Assembly (NCBI GenBank): GCA_002437405.1
Contig: DJPO01000056.1
Location: 1 to 55,426 of the forward strand
From: Opitutia bacterium UBA6410
GTDB taxonomy: Bacteria; Verrucomicrobiota; Verrucomicrobiia; Opitutales; Intestinicryptomonadaceae
DNA length: 55,426 bases
Reading direction: 5' to 3'
Below are positions 23,711-34,400 of the stretch, one piece after another; the stretch's first letter is position 1; every line of letters begins with the position of its first letter. The notes beneath the pieces were generated by a model. That model was given only the letters and a program-made list of their open reading frames with translations, made no database searches and was not told where the DNA came from. A program made the position numbers and the translations under genes.

Positions 23711-25870
23711 TTACGATCTTGCAACTTTGCGGGTTGCGCCTTCCTGAACCTGTTTGAGGACGTTGTTGGGAACTTGTTCAAAGTGGCTCGGCTCCATCGA
23801 GTACGACGCGCGGCCGCTGGAGAGCGAGCGGATGTCGGTCGCATAACCGAACATCGTTTCGAGCGGTATGAACGCCTTGATGTTGCAGAGGTTGCCTTTG
23901 GTTTCCATGCCCTGAATCTGGCCGCGGCGGCGGTTGATGTCGCCCATGATGTCGCCCTGATATTCGTCGGGGGTCGTCACTTCGACCTTCATGATAGGTT
24001 CGAGCAGTATCGGAGCGGCGTTTTTCATTGCGTCCTTGAACGCGAAAATACCCGCCATCTTAAACGCCATTTCGGAAGAGTCGACTTCGTGGAACGAACC
24101 GAATACCAATGTCACCTTGACATCGACAACGGGATAGCCAGCAACAACGCCGTTTATCATCGCTTCCTTGATACCGTCTTCAGTCGGCTTGATGTATTCC
24201 TTGGGGATTACGCCGCCGACGATAGCATTGACAAATTCGTAATGCTTGCCCTTTTCGAGGGGTTCGATGTCGATTTCCGCGTGGCCGTACTGACCGCGAC
24301 CGCCGGACTGGCGAACGAACTTGCCGACGCCGTGGGCTTTCTTGGTGATGGTTTCGCGGTAGGCGATTTGCGGCTTGCCGGAGTCGGCTTCGACCTTGAA
24401 TTCGCGGAACAGACGGTCGCGAATGATTTCGAGGTGCAATTCGCCCATACCCGAGATGAGGGTCTGACCCGTTTCGGGGTCGCTCTTGACAACGAACGTC
24501 GGGTCTTCTTCGGCCAAACGCTGGAGCGCGAGGGAGAGCTTTTCCTGGTCGGCTTTACTCTTCGGCTCGATGCTCATCGAGATAACCGTGTCGGGGAATG
24601 TCGGGGGTTCGAGACGGACTTCGTGGTCTCTGTCGCAGAGAGTGTCGCCCGTTACGATGTCCTTCGCGCCGATGATTGCGCAAATCGAACCGCTGTATGC
24701 TTCTTCGATATCGTCTCTCTTGTCCGCCTTGATGATGAGCAGACGCGAAATACGTTCGGTTTTGCGCGAGCGCGGGTTGTAAATCGACATACCTTTCTTC
24801 AGGCAGCCCGTGTAAACGCGGACGAAAATCAATTTACCGACAAACGGGTCGCTCCAAAGTTTGAACGCCAAAGCGGTCGGCGGAGCAAAGTCGTCGGGGA
24901 CGATTTCCAAAGACGGGGTGTCTTCGTCGCCTTCCGCGAAAGCCTTGATCGGGGGAACGTCGAGCGGCGAGGGGAGGAAGTCTACTACCGCATTCATCAA
25001 CATCTGTACGCCCTTGTTCTTGAAAGCCGAACCGGGGATAACGCCTACGAATTTCAGCGACAAAGTAGCCTTACGGATACCCCTTCTGATTTCGTCGGGT
25101 GTGAAATTGGTGTCGCCTTCGAGGAAGCGTTCCATAATTTCGTCGTCGAAATCGGCGATGCCTTCGATGAGGCTTGCTCTGAACTGTTCCGCCTTTTCCT
25201 TATATTCTTCGGGAATGTCGACGATGTCGAACTTGACGCCTTGCGGGTCGTTTTCGTCGTAGACAAACGCCTTCATCGTTACGAGGTCGATAAGCCCCTT
25301 GAGCTTGTCTTCCGCGCCGATGGGCAGATAAATCGGGTGGGGATTGCCGTTGAGCTTGGTCTTGATGTCTTCAACCGCACCGTAGAAGTCCGCGCCGGTT
25401 CTGTCCATCTTGTTGATGAACGCGATGCGGGGGACGTGGTACTTGTTCATCTGACGCCAAACGGTTTCCGACTGGGGCTGTACGCCCGCGACTGCGCAGA
25501 ATACCGCGACAGCGCCGTCGAGAACACGCAACGAACGTTCAACTTCGGCAGTGAAGTCGACGTGTCCGGGGGTGTCGATGAGGTTGATTTGGTGCTCGAT
25601 GCCCTTGTACGGACCTTCTTTTGTCGTCCAGTTGCAGCTGATAGCCGAGGAAGTGATGGTGATACCGCGTTCGCGTTCCTGTTCCATCCAGTCGGTTACC
25701 GCCGTACCTTCGTGAACTTCGCCGATCTTGTGGACGACGCCGCTATAGAAAAGGATACGTTCCGAGCAGGTTGTTTTGCCTGCGTCGATGTGCGCGGAGA
25801 TACCGATGTTTCTCGTGTATTCGAGCGGTTTGCCCCTGTTGGGAGAATTTTTGGGAGATAATGTTGCCAT
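23711..25870 (-). CDS. fusA: Elongation factor G
   Basis: Translocation GTPase. It has 719 residues with the five-domain layout. G1 is AHIDAGKTT near residue 26, switch I contains RERGITITSSA, G3 is DTPGHVDF, G4 is NKMDRTGADFYG. Domain IV has GGRGQYGHAEIDIEP and GVIPKEYIKP, and domain V ends with MFGYATDIRSLSSGRASYSMEPSHFEQVP. The SGRASY/H-type tip suggests a fully active translocase rather than a recycling-only paralogue. It lies between rpsG and rpsJ. Confidence 0.98.
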   Translation of the reverse strand: MATLSPKNSPNRGKPLEYTRNIGISAHIDAGKTTCSERILFYSGVVHKIGEVHEGTAVTDWMEQERERGITITSSAISCNWTTKEGPYKGIEHQINLIDTPGHVDFTAEVERSLRVLDGAVAVFCAVAGVQPQSETVWRQMNKYHVPRIAFINKMDRTGADFYGAVEDIKTKLNGNPHPIYLPIGAEDKLKGLIDLVTMKAFVYDENDPQGVKFDIVDIPEEYKEKAEQFRASLIEGIADFDDEIMERFLEGDTNFTPDEIRRGIRKATLSLKFVGVIPGSAFKNKGVQMLMNAVVDFLPSPLDVPPIKAFAEGDEDTPSLEIVPDDFAPPTALAFKLWSDPFVGKLIFVRVYTGCLKKGMSIYNPRSRKTERISRLLIIKADKRDDIEEAYSGSICAIIGAKDIVTGDTLCDRDHEVRLEPPTFPDTVISMSIEPKSKADQEKLSLALQRLAEEDPTFVVKSDPETGQTLISGMGELHLEIIRDRLFREFKVEADSGKPQIAYRETITKKAHGVGKFVRQSGGRGQYGHAEIDIEPLEKGKHYEFVNAIVGGVIPKEYIKPTEDGIKEAMINGVVAGYPVVDVKVTLVFGSFHEVDSSEMAFKMAGIFAFKDAMKNAAPILLEPIMKVEVTTPDEYQGDIMGDINRRRGQIQGMETKGNLCNIKAFIPLETMFGYATDIRSLSSGRASYSMEPSHFEQVPNNVLKQVQEGATRKVARS

Positions 25871-25894
25871 TAGTCTTAATCCGTTTGGGGGTTA

Positions 25895-26368
25895 TCACCA
25901 ACGAAGGTGCGCGAAAGCCCTGTTGGACTGCGCCATCTTGTGAACGTCTTCGCGCTTCTTGACTACCGTGCCCGTGTTGTTGTAGGCGTCTACGAGTTCC
26001 GACGCGAGGGCTTCGGCCATTGCAACACCCTTGCGGTTGTTGGCGGCGTCGATGAGCCAGCGGAATGCGAGCGTCTGCTGACGGTCGAAGGAAACTTCGA
26101 CGGGAACTTGGTAGGTTGCGCCGCCGACTCTGCGCGATTTTACTTCGAGCTTGGGGCGGATATTTTCGAGCGCGCCGAGGAGCAGGTCAATCGGGTCGCC
26201 CTTTTCGAGTTTTTCGCTGACGCGTTCGATTGCGCCGTAAACAATGCGTTCGGCAACCGTCTTCTTGCCGTTCTTCATCACCATGTTGATGAGGTGGCTG
26301 ACGAGCGTGCTCTTGTAGCGCGAATCCGGTATGCGTTCTCTTTTTTCAGCTCTGTGTCTGCGTGACAT
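25895..26368 (-). CDS. rpsG: Small ribosomal subunit protein uS7
   Basis: Primary 16S rRNA-binding protein that nucleates the 30S head. It has 157 residues, starts MSRRHRAEKRERIPDSRYKS, and has LLGALENIRPKLEVKSRRVGGATYQVPVEV and a C terminus AQSNRAFAHLRW matching the S7 family. A modest AAGG precedes the ATG. It is part of rpsL-rpsG-fusA. Confidence 0.98.
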   Translation of the reverse strand: MSRRHRAEKRERIPDSRYKSTLVSHLINMVMKNGKKTVAERIVYGAIERVSEKLEKGDPIDLLLGALENIRPKLEVKSRRVGGATYQVPVEVSFDRQQTLAFRWLIDAANNRKGVAMAEALASELVDAYNNTGTVVKKREDVHKMAQSNRAFAHLRW

Positions 26369-26393
26369 ATTTCTGCCTTATTTTAAAGGTTTT

Positions 26394-26777
26394 TTACTTT
26401 TTTGCGGCCTTCGGGCGCTTTACGCCGTACTTGGAGCGGCTGCGACGGCGTTTTTCAACACCCATGCAGTCGAGAGTACCGCGAACGATGTGGTAACGAA
26501 CGCCGGGGAGATCCTTTACACGACCGCCGCGAACGAGAACAACGCTGTGTTCCTGAAGGGAATGACCTTCGTCCGGAATGTAGGCGATGACTTCGTATCC
26601 AGAAGTCAGGCGGACTTTGGCGACTTTACGAATAGCCGAATTCGGCTTCTTGGGCGTACGGGTCATTACCTGTACGCATACGCCGCGGCGAAACGGATTC
26701 GACTTTAACGCCGGAGCCTTGGTCTTTGCGACGACCAATGTGCGCGGCTTGCGAACTAACTGGTTAATTGTAGGCAT
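26394..26777 (-). CDS. rpsL: Small ribosomal subunit protein uS12
   Basis: Decoding-centre protein. It has 127 residues, starts MPTINQLVRKPR and has TPKKPNSAIRK with both lysines of the streptomycin loop intact, and RGGRVKDLPGVRYH with the second loop lysine intact. A streptomycin-sensitive genotype at this protein is therefore expected. No Shine-Dalgarno sequence precedes the ATG. It heads the str-type group after a 370-bp gap behind rpoC. Confidence 0.98.
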   Translation of the reverse strand: MPTINQLVRKPRTLVVAKTKAPALKSNPFRRGVCVQVMTRTPKKPNSAIRKVAKVRLTSGYEVIAYIPDEGHSLQEHSVVLVRGGRVKDLPGVRYHIVRGTLDCMGVEKRRRSRSKYGVKRPKAAKK

Positions 26778-27147
26778 ATTTTGTGTCTTTTATAAAGAGA
26801 AAAGAAGTGTTAAGGTATATCTTCGATTCCCTTTGGCAAGTTTTATTTTTTATTTTTTTTAATTTTTGTCTCTGTGTCCCGAAATTTCCCTTTGCAAACG
26901 ACGTTTTATAAGCCGTCCCCGATGTTTTCGACCGCGCCGCTCTGTTTTATTAAAACCCAACCGCGCGCCGCCTTTTGGCGGATTCGGGGAGACCCCAAAA
27001 ACAAGGGCAACCTCCGAGACGGGTTCTGGAGCTTTTTTCTTCCCGCGCAAATCCCCCAAACTTGTTCGGGAGGGGATTTTTTGCGGAAACTCTTACGGGG
27101 GGACTTTTTTTCAAAAAAGCCCCGCCCCGCTCCGAAATAAAGGAGTC
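26778..27147 (-). other. Gene-free gap rpoC-rpsL with several hairpins
   Basis: 370 bases without a supported gene. After the rpoC stop the minus strand shows a T-rich imperfect stem (about 27098-27122, GGGG arms), an AAATCCCC/GGGGATTT stem (27049-27079), a CCGCC-AAAA-GGCGG hairpin further on, then a very A/T-rich block (about 26840-26870) just upstream of rpsL. The stems suggest termination or processing after rpoC. The A/T block suggests an UP-type promoter for rpsL, but no clean -35/-10 pair was found. Confidence 0.5.
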
Positions 27148-30100
27148 TTATTCGGACTCCTGATTTGTATCCGCCGGAGATGTCTCCGCCGAAACTTCCT
27201 GATTTACGGGCGCGAACTCTTCGCCTTCGGCGGTTACGCGCAGCTTGCGATAAGCCGCGAGACCCGTGCCTGCGGGAATGAGGTTGCCCATAATGACGTT
27301 TTCCTTGAAGCCCGTGAGGTCGTCGCGCTTGCCGAGTGTTGCGGCTTCGGTGAGGACCCGCGTGGTTTCCTGGAAGGAGGCTGCGCTGATGAAACTTTCG
27401 GTTTCCAAGCTCGCCTTCGTGATACCCAGCAGAATCGGTTCGCCCGTAGCGGCTTTACCGCCAGCTTCGGTGATGTTTCTGTTGGTTTCCATAAATTCGT
27501 ACTTGTCGACTTGCTGACCCCAGAAGTAATCGGAGTCGCCCGGCTCGATTACGCGAATCTTGCGGAGCATTCTCGACATGATTACTTCGATGTGCTTGTC
27601 GTTAATTGTTACACCCTGCGAACGGTAGACCTTTTGGATTTCCCTGAGGATATATTCCTGAACGGCGTTGACGCCCATGATTTCGAGAATTTCGCTCGGG
27701 TCGAAACCGCCGTCGGTGATGGGCTGACCCTTCTTGACTTCGTCGCCGTCCTGCACGGTGATGCGCTTGTTGGCGGGAATCAAGTGTTCTTCCACACCCT
27801 CGTCGTTTTCGTCCGCGCCCTTGGGGATAATCTTGATGAGCTTCTTCTTGCGGCGTGTGCCCGCCATCTTGACGATACCGTCGATGCGCGCCATTTCGGC
27901 GGCTTCCTTCGGGCGGCGGGCTTCGAAAAGCTCGGCGACGCGCGGCAGACCGCCAGTGATGTCCTGAGTCTTGGCGGCGGAACGCGGCGTTTTTGCAATC
28001 ATTGCACCGGGGCGGATATAGTCGCCGTCGGCAACGATTACCTGAGCGCCCGTCGGAATCGCGTAGAGCGATACGACTTCCTTCGTCTTTTTGTCGAGGA
28101 GGGCGACCGTCGGGTTGAGGTCTTCCTTGTGGTCGGAAATTGTGATTGTACTGCGGCCTGTCGAGGGGTCGAATTCGCTGCGGTAGGTCAAACCGTCAAT
28201 CATATCGACGAACTTCACCATACCTTCGCGGTCGGAGAGAATCGGGATATTGTGCGGATCCCAGCGCGCGAGCTGCGTGCCCTTCTTGACGTGTTCGCCG
28301 TCGGCTGCGGAAATCCACGATCCCGCGACGATTGCGTAGTCTTCGAGTTCCTTTCCGTCGTCGTCGAGAATCGCGATGTGGCCAGTTTTGTTGAGGACGA
28401 CGTAGCCCTTGATTTCCTTGCCCGATGTCGGGTCGAGGTGCGTAAGCTCGACTGTGCGCAGGTCGCGGTAAACGACTTTACCGTCGTTGCGGACTGCGAT
28501 TTCAGGAGCTTTGACGGACTGGGCGACGCCGCCGATGTGGAACGTTCTCATCGTCAGCTGCGTACCAGGTTCGCCGATGGACTGCGCCGCGATGATACCG
28601 ACCGCCGTGCCGCGCTCTACGAGCTTTTGGGTCGAGGGGTCGATACCGTACGCCTTTGCGGGAATCGAATTGCGCTTCAGGTGCGTGAGCGGGCTCATGA
28701 CCTTGACGCGTTCGATACCGAGGGCGTCGACGCGCTTTGCCATGGCTTCGGTGATGATTTCGCCGCTGTGGATTATGATTTCGCTCGGGTTGGTCGGATT
28801 GGGAATGTCGTCGCTGGAGCAGCGGCCGACGATACGGTCGAAGAGCGATACGATTTCGTCGTCTCCGTCGTAGATTGCTTCCTTCCAGATGCCGCTTGTG
28901 TTGTTGTCGTCCTCTTCGGTAATGATTACGTCCATGGCGACATCGCAGAGTTTACGGGTCATATAACCAGCGTCTGCGGTTTTCAGAGCGGTATCCGCCA
29001 AACCTTTACGCGCACCGTGCGTGGAAATGAAGTATTCGTGGACGCTCAGACCTTCGCGGAAAGACGAGAGAATCGGGCGTTCAATAATTTCGCCGTTGGG
29101 CTTTGCCATCAAACCGCGCGCTCCGCAGAGCTGGCGAACCTGCGCCTTATTACCGCGCGCGCCCGAGTCCATGAGGAAGTAAACGGGGTTGATGTGCTGG
29201 CGGCCGCAGGTCTTGACTGGAACTTGCGCGAGCTTTTCGAACGCCTTCTTTGCGATTGCGTCGGTCGCGACGTTCCAAATATCGATGACCTTGTTGGAAC
29301 GTTCGCCCTTGGTGATTGTACCGCGGTGGTATTCGGTTTCGACTTCCTTGATTTTCGCGCGGGCTTGGGCGATAATGCCGGCCTTTTCAGCGGGAATGTC
29401 CATGTCGCCGATACCGATGGAGATACCAGCCAATGTCGCCGTGCGGAAGCCGAGTGCCTTCATTCTGTCGAGGACAGGCGCGCTTTCTCTGCGGCCGCAG
29501 ATTTTGAACGTGTTGAGAATCAAGTCGCCGAGTTTGCCCTTCGGGACTGTGAAGTTCACGAAACCCATTTTTTCGGGCCAAATCGTATTGAAGATTACGC
29601 GACCGACTGTCGTGCGGATTACCTTCTTGGTGGAATCGCCGTAAATGGTGTCCTTGCCGTAGTCGGGGTTTACGTAGTCAATCCAGTCGTGCCAGTGGAG
29701 CATGCCTTCGTCGTGCGCGCTCTGTACTTCGAGCAACGACGCCAAGAGCGGGACTCTTTCGCCCTTCTCCTTTTTGAGGCTCGGTTCGTACGTCAAATAG
29801 TAGCAGCCCAACACGATGTCCTGCGAGGGCGTCAAAATCGGCTTGCCCGAAGAGGGCGAGAAGATGTTGTTGCTCGCGAGCATCAGCAGTTTGGCTTCCA
29901 TTATCGCTTCGAGCGACAGCGGAACGTGAACCGCCATCTGGTCGCCGTCGAAGTCCGCGTTGTACGCCGCGCAAACGAGCGGGTGCAGACGGATTGCGTC
30001 GCCTTCGATGAGAACGGGCTCGAACGCCTGAATCGAAAGTCTGTGGAGCGTCGGCGCGCGGTTGAGCATTACGGGGTGCCCCTGCGTGACTTCTTCGAGA

Positions 30101-31356
30101 ATATCCCAAACTTCGGGGGATTTTTTCTCAATCATCTTGCGCGCGCTGCGGACTGTGTGGACAAAGCCAAGTTCCTTCAGGCGGCGAATGATGAACGGCT
30201 CGAACAGTGTGAGAGCCATTTTCTTGGGAAGACCGCACTGGTGGAGCTTGAGGTCGGGGCCGATGACGATAACCGAACGGCCGGAGTAGTCGACACGCTT
30301 ACCGAGAAGGTTTTGACGGAAACGACCCTGCTTGCCTTTGAGCATATCGGAAATGCTCTTGAGTGGACGGTTGCCTGCGCCTGTTACGGGGCGGCCGTGG
30401 CGACCGTTGTCGAACAGCGCGTCGATGGATTCCTGCAACATGCGCTTTTCGTTATGAATGATAACGTCGGGCGTCTTCATCTGCATAAGAGAGAGCAGAC
30501 GGTTGTTGCGGTTGATTACGCGGCGGTAGAGGTCGTTGAGGTCGGAGGTTGCGAATCTGCCGCCTTCGAGGGGAACGAGCGGGCGCAAATCTGGCGGAAT
30601 GACGGGGAGTACTTCCAGAATCATCCATTCGGGGCGCGCGCCGCTTTCGATGAAGCCCTGAACGAGCTTCAGACGCTTGGAAAGTTTCTTCTTAATCTGC
30701 TTGGAGCGCGTCGCCTGCATTTGCTCGGTCAGTTCCTGCTCGAGCTTTTCGAGGTCGATGTTGCGCAGCAGGTCGCGGACTGCTTCCGCGCCCATTTTGG
30801 CTACGAATTCGTCGCCCGCGTCGAGCGCGCGCTGGTATTCCTCTTCAGTGAGGAACTGCATGTAGGTGAACGACGTGTTCATCGGGTCGATGACGACGTA
30901 GCGTTCGTAGTAAATCACGCTTTCGAGAGCCTTGGCGGTCATATCGAGAATGAGGCCGAGGCGGCTGGGCATGCTCTTCAGGAACCAAATGTGCGAGACG
31001 GGAACTGCAAGTTCGATGTGCCCCATGCGCTCGCGGCGGACGCGGCTTGTGGTGACTTCGACGCCGCAACGGTCGCAAACTTGGTCCTTGAACCTTATGC
31101 GCTTGTACTTACCGCAGGCGCATTCGTAGTCGCGGATAGGTCCGAAAATTCTCTGGCAGAAAAGACCGCCGGGTTCGGGCTTGAAGGTGCGGTAGTTAAT
31201 CGTCTCCGGATTCTTGACTTCGCCGTGCGACCACGAACGAATCGTGTCGGGCGAGGCGAGTCCGATGGAAACGCAGTCGAACCCCGCGTCGGAGTCGAAA
31301 CCGAGAATTTCGCGCGCCTGAGCCTGATTTGCCTGATTGGTATTGTTTTCTTCCAT
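27148..31356 (-). CDS. rpoC: DNA-directed RNA polymerase beta' subunit
   Basis: Catalytic clamp subunit. It has 1402 residues, close to E. coli (1407). The N-terminal zinc cluster is seen as CACGKYKR and CDRCGVEV near residues 79-100. The active-site magnesium motif NADFDGDQM is near residue 465, followed by the bridge helix and trigger loop regions (GARGNKAQVRQLCGARGLM and RTFHIGGVAQ). The second zinc-binding site cysteines lie in the CDVAMDV and LCGARG regions as usual. It follows rpoB by 46 bases. Confidence 0.99.
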   Translation of the reverse strand: MEENNTNQANQAQAREILGFDSDAGFDCVSIGLASPDTIRSWSHGEVKNPETINYRTFKPEPGGLFCQRIFGPIRDYECACGKYKRIRFKDQVCDRCGVEVTTSRVRRERMGHIELAVPVSHIWFLKSMPSRLGLILDMTAKALESVIYYERYVVIDPMNTSFTYMQFLTEEEYQRALDAGDEFVAKMGAEAVRDLLRNIDLEKLEQELTEQMQATRSKQIKKKLSKRLKLVQGFIESGARPEWMILEVLPVIPPDLRPLVPLEGGRFATSDLNDLYRRVINRNNRLLSLMQMKTPDVIIHNEKRMLQESIDALFDNGRHGRPVTGAGNRPLKSISDMLKGKQGRFRQNLLGKRVDYSGRSVIVIGPDLKLHQCGLPKKMALTLFEPFIIRRLKELGFVHTVRSARKMIEKKSPEVWDILEEVTQGHPVMLNRAPTLHRLSIQAFEPVLIEGDAIRLHPLVCAAYNADFDGDQMAVHVPLSLEAIMEAKLLMLASNNIFSPSSGKPILTPSQDIVLGCYYLTYEPSLKKEKGERVPLLASLLEVQSAHDEGMLHWHDWIDYVNPDYGKDTIYGDSTKKVIRTTVGRVIFNTIWPEKMGFVNFTVPKGKLGDLILNTFKICGRRESAPVLDRMKALGFRTATLAGISIGIGDMDIPAEKAGIIAQARAKIKEVETEYHRGTITKGERSNKVIDIWNVATDAIAKKAFEKLAQVPVKTCGRQHINPVYFLMDSGARGNKAQVRQLCGARGLMAKPNGEIIERPILSSFREGLSVHEYFISTHGARKGLADTALKTADAGYMTRKLCDVAMDVIITEEDDNNTSGIWKEAIYDGDDEIVSLFDRIVGRCSSDDIPNPTNPSEIIIHSGEIITEAMAKRVDALGIERVKVMSPLTHLKRNSIPAKAYGIDPSTQKLVERGTAVGIIAAQSIGEPGTQLTMRTFHIGGVAQSVKAPEIAVRNDGKVVYRDLRTVELTHLDPTSGKEIKGYVVLNKTGHIAILDDDGKELEDYAIVAGSWISAADGEHVKKGTQLARWDPHNIPILSDREGMVKFVDMIDGLTYRSEFDPSTGRSTITISDHKEDLNPTVALLDKKTKEVVSLYAIPTGAQVIVADGDYIRPGAMIAKTPRSAAKTQDITGGLPRVAELFEARRPKEAAEMARIDGIVKMAGTRRKKKLIKIIPKGADENDEGVEEHLIPANKRITVQDGDEVKKGQPITDGGFDPSEILEIMGVNAVQEYILREIQKVYRSQGVTINDKHIEVIMSRMLRKIRVIEPGDSDYFWGQQVDKYEFMETNRNITEAGGKAATGEPILLGITKASLETESFISAASFQETTRVLTEAATLGKRDDLTGFKENVIMGNLIPAGTGLAAYRKLRVTAEGEEFAPVNQEVSAETSPADTNQESE

Positions 31357-31402
31357 ACGAAAAAAATTCCTGTATTAAAAATTGGCTTTCGGAAAGCGCG
31401 CG

Positions 31403-34400
31403 CTATTGGTTGAGCGCGTCGCTGTTTTCGGGCTTGATGTTCAGGCAAAGACCCTGCATTTCCTTCATCAAAACGTTGAAGGACTGCGGCGTGCCCGCCT
31501 GCAGGGAGCTGTCGCCCTTGACGAGTTGTTCGTAAATCTTCGTTCTGCCCTGAACGTCGTCGGACTTGACCGTGAGCAATTCCTGCAAGGTGTATGCCGC
31601 GCCGTACGCTTCGAGAGCCCAAACTTCCATTTCCCCGAAACGCTGACCGCCGTATTGCGCCTTACCGCCGAGCGGCTGCTGGGTGATGAGGCTGTACGGG
31701 CCGACCGCACGGGCGTGGATTTTGTCCGCAACCAAGTGGTTGAGCTTCATCATGTAGATGTAGCCGACAACGATTTCCTGGTCGAAGTATTCGCCAGTCA
31801 GACCGTCGATTAGGCGGATTTTGCCGCTTTCGGGCATGCCAGTCGCCTTGAGGTATTCGCGGATCTTCGATTCGCTGATACCGTCGAAAATCGGGGTCGC
31901 GACCTTGATTCCGAGCTGTTTGCAAGCCCAGCCGAGGTGCGTTTCGAGAACCTGTCCGACGTTCATTCGGGAAGGAACGCCCATCGGGTTCAGGCAGATT
32001 TGAACGGGCGTGCCGTCGGGCAGATAGGGCATGTCCTCTTCGGGGACGATGCGGGCTACGATACCCTTGTTGCCGTGGCGTCCAGCCATCTTGTCGCCGA
32101 CCTGAATCTTGCGCTTCGTCGCGATGTAAACCTTGACTGTCTTGATGACGTTCTGGTCGGAACCTTCGCCGTTTTCGATGGAGTCGACTTTGCGGGCGCG
32201 TTCCTTTTCGATTTCGTCGAATCTGCGCTGGTAGTTGTCGACAATCTCCATTATCTTAATGCGCACGGGAGACGGGTCGATGTCGATGTTCTTCGAGACC
32301 GCCGCGAGTCTGCGCAAAAGCGTCTTGGTGATTTTTCTGTTCGCCTGAATGATGACTTCGCCCGTTTCCGAGTTGCGGACATCGAGCGGGATTTTTTCGC
32401 CCAAGAGGACGTTCGAGAGAGCTTCGGTGAGGTCGTCGCGCAACTTGTCCGTCTGCGCGCGGTGCTCTTCGTTGATTTTTCTCGTGCGGCGGCGAATGTC
32501 GCTGGTGGAAACCTTTTCGTTGTCGCGCTCGCTCTTGGTCGTCGTTTTGACGTCCATGATGATGCCCTTGACGCCCGAGGGAACGACGAGCGACGTATCC
32601 TTTACGTCCGCCGCCTTTTCGCCGAATATCGCGCGGAGAAGTTTTTCTTCGGGCGCGAGTTCCGTTTCGGACTTCGGGGTGATTTTACCGACGAGAATGT
32701 CCCCCGGCTTGACTTCCGCGCCGACGCGGATTACGCCGTTGCGGTCGAGATTCTTGAGGGCGTCGTCGCCAACATTGGGAATATCGCGCGTGATTTCTTC
32801 GGGCCCGAGCTTTGTATCGCGGGCTGTGACTTCGTATTCTTCGATGTGAATCGAAGTGAATACGTCGTTTTTAATCAAAGTTTCGGAAAGCAGAATAGCG
32901 TCTTCGAAGTTGTATCCGTTCCACGGCATGAATGCCACCAGAACGTTTTTGCCGAGCGCGAGCTCGCCGTCTTCCGTCGCCGCGCCGTCCGCCAAAACCG
33001 TGCCGACATTGACGACCTGTCCGCGTTTTGCGACGGGCTTTTGGGTGAAACATGTGCAGGCGTTCGAGCGCATAAACTTGCGCAGCTCGTAGACGTAAAT
33101 GCCCTTGTCGGGGTCGCTCTTGAGCTTGCCCTGCACTTTCTTGGGCATTTCGCCGTCGGGTGTGACGACGATTCTCTTTGCGTCGACGCTCGCAACCTTG
33201 CCGTCGGATTCCGAAAGGATAACCGTGCGCGAGTCCGTCGCAACGCGCCCTTCGATACCCGTGCCGACAAACGGAGCTTGGGTCTTCAGAAGCGGAACGC
33301 CCTGACGTTGCATGTTCGAACCCATCAACGCGCGGTTAGCGTCGTCGTGTTCGAGGAACGGAATGATACCCGCCGCAACCGAAACAAGCTGCTTGGGGCT
33401 GACGTCCATGTAATCGACTTCGCTCGGGTCGACTTCGGAAACTTCGTCGAATTTTCTTGCCGTTACGCGACCGACGAGCTTGCCGTCCTTGATTTCCGAG
33501 TTCGCCTGCGCGACTGTAAGCCCCTCTTCGTCGTCCGCCGAGAGGTAGTCGATTCGGTCGAGAACCTTGCCGTTTTCGACTTTTCTGTAGGGAGTTTCGA
33601 TGAAACCGAATTCGTTGATTCGCGCATAGCACGAAAGCGAGTTGATCAGACCGATATTCGGACCTTCAGGGGTTTCAATCGGGCAAATTCTGCCGTAGTG
33701 CGAGGGGTGGACGTCGCGGACTTCGAATCCCGCGCGTTCGCGACTCAAACCGCCCTGACCCAAAGCCGAAAGACGGCGTTTGTGGGTCAATTCCGAAAGC
33801 GGATTGATTTGGTCCATGAACTGCGACAACTGGTTGCGCGCGAAGAAGTCGCGGATAACGGTCGTCATCACCTTCGTGTTTACGAGGCGCGAGGGCGTGA
33901 GCGAGTCGTTGTTCTGGTCGGTCGCGTTCATTCTTTCGCGAATGAGCTTTTCGGTACGAGCCAAGCCCATGCGGCACTGGTTGGCGAGAAGTTCGCCCAC
34001 CGTGCGGACGCGGCGGCTGCCGAGGTTGTCGATGTCGTCGATTACGCCTTCGCCCTTCTTGAGCTTGCAAAGGTATTTCGTGCCCGCAACGATGTCTTCG
34101 CTCGTGAGAGTGCGGGTTTCGAGGGGAGTCGAGAGACCGAGCTTTTGGTTGATTTTAAAGCGGCCGACTCTGCCCAAGTCATAACGCTTGGGATCGCGGA
34201 GCGTGCGGCGCAGGAGCGCGCGGGCGTTTTCGGTCGTGACGGGTTCGCCAGGGCGCAACTGTGTATAAATATACTTGAGCGCGCTTTCCTCGTTCTTGGT
34301 CTTGTCCTTTTTGATTGCGCGGACAATTGCGCCGTCGTCGACGGTCGTGTCGATGACTTTAAATTCGCGAATATTGGCGGCCTTGAACTTTTGTACCGCG

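Noticed and set aside
26866..31413. Very long open frame (1515 codons) antisense to rpoC
   Set aside because: It is the mirror of the rpoC coding sequence; third-base bias of rpoC keeps this frame open. The peptide has no domain character. Similar mirrors oppose fusA (23774-25861) and rpoB (31937-35059).
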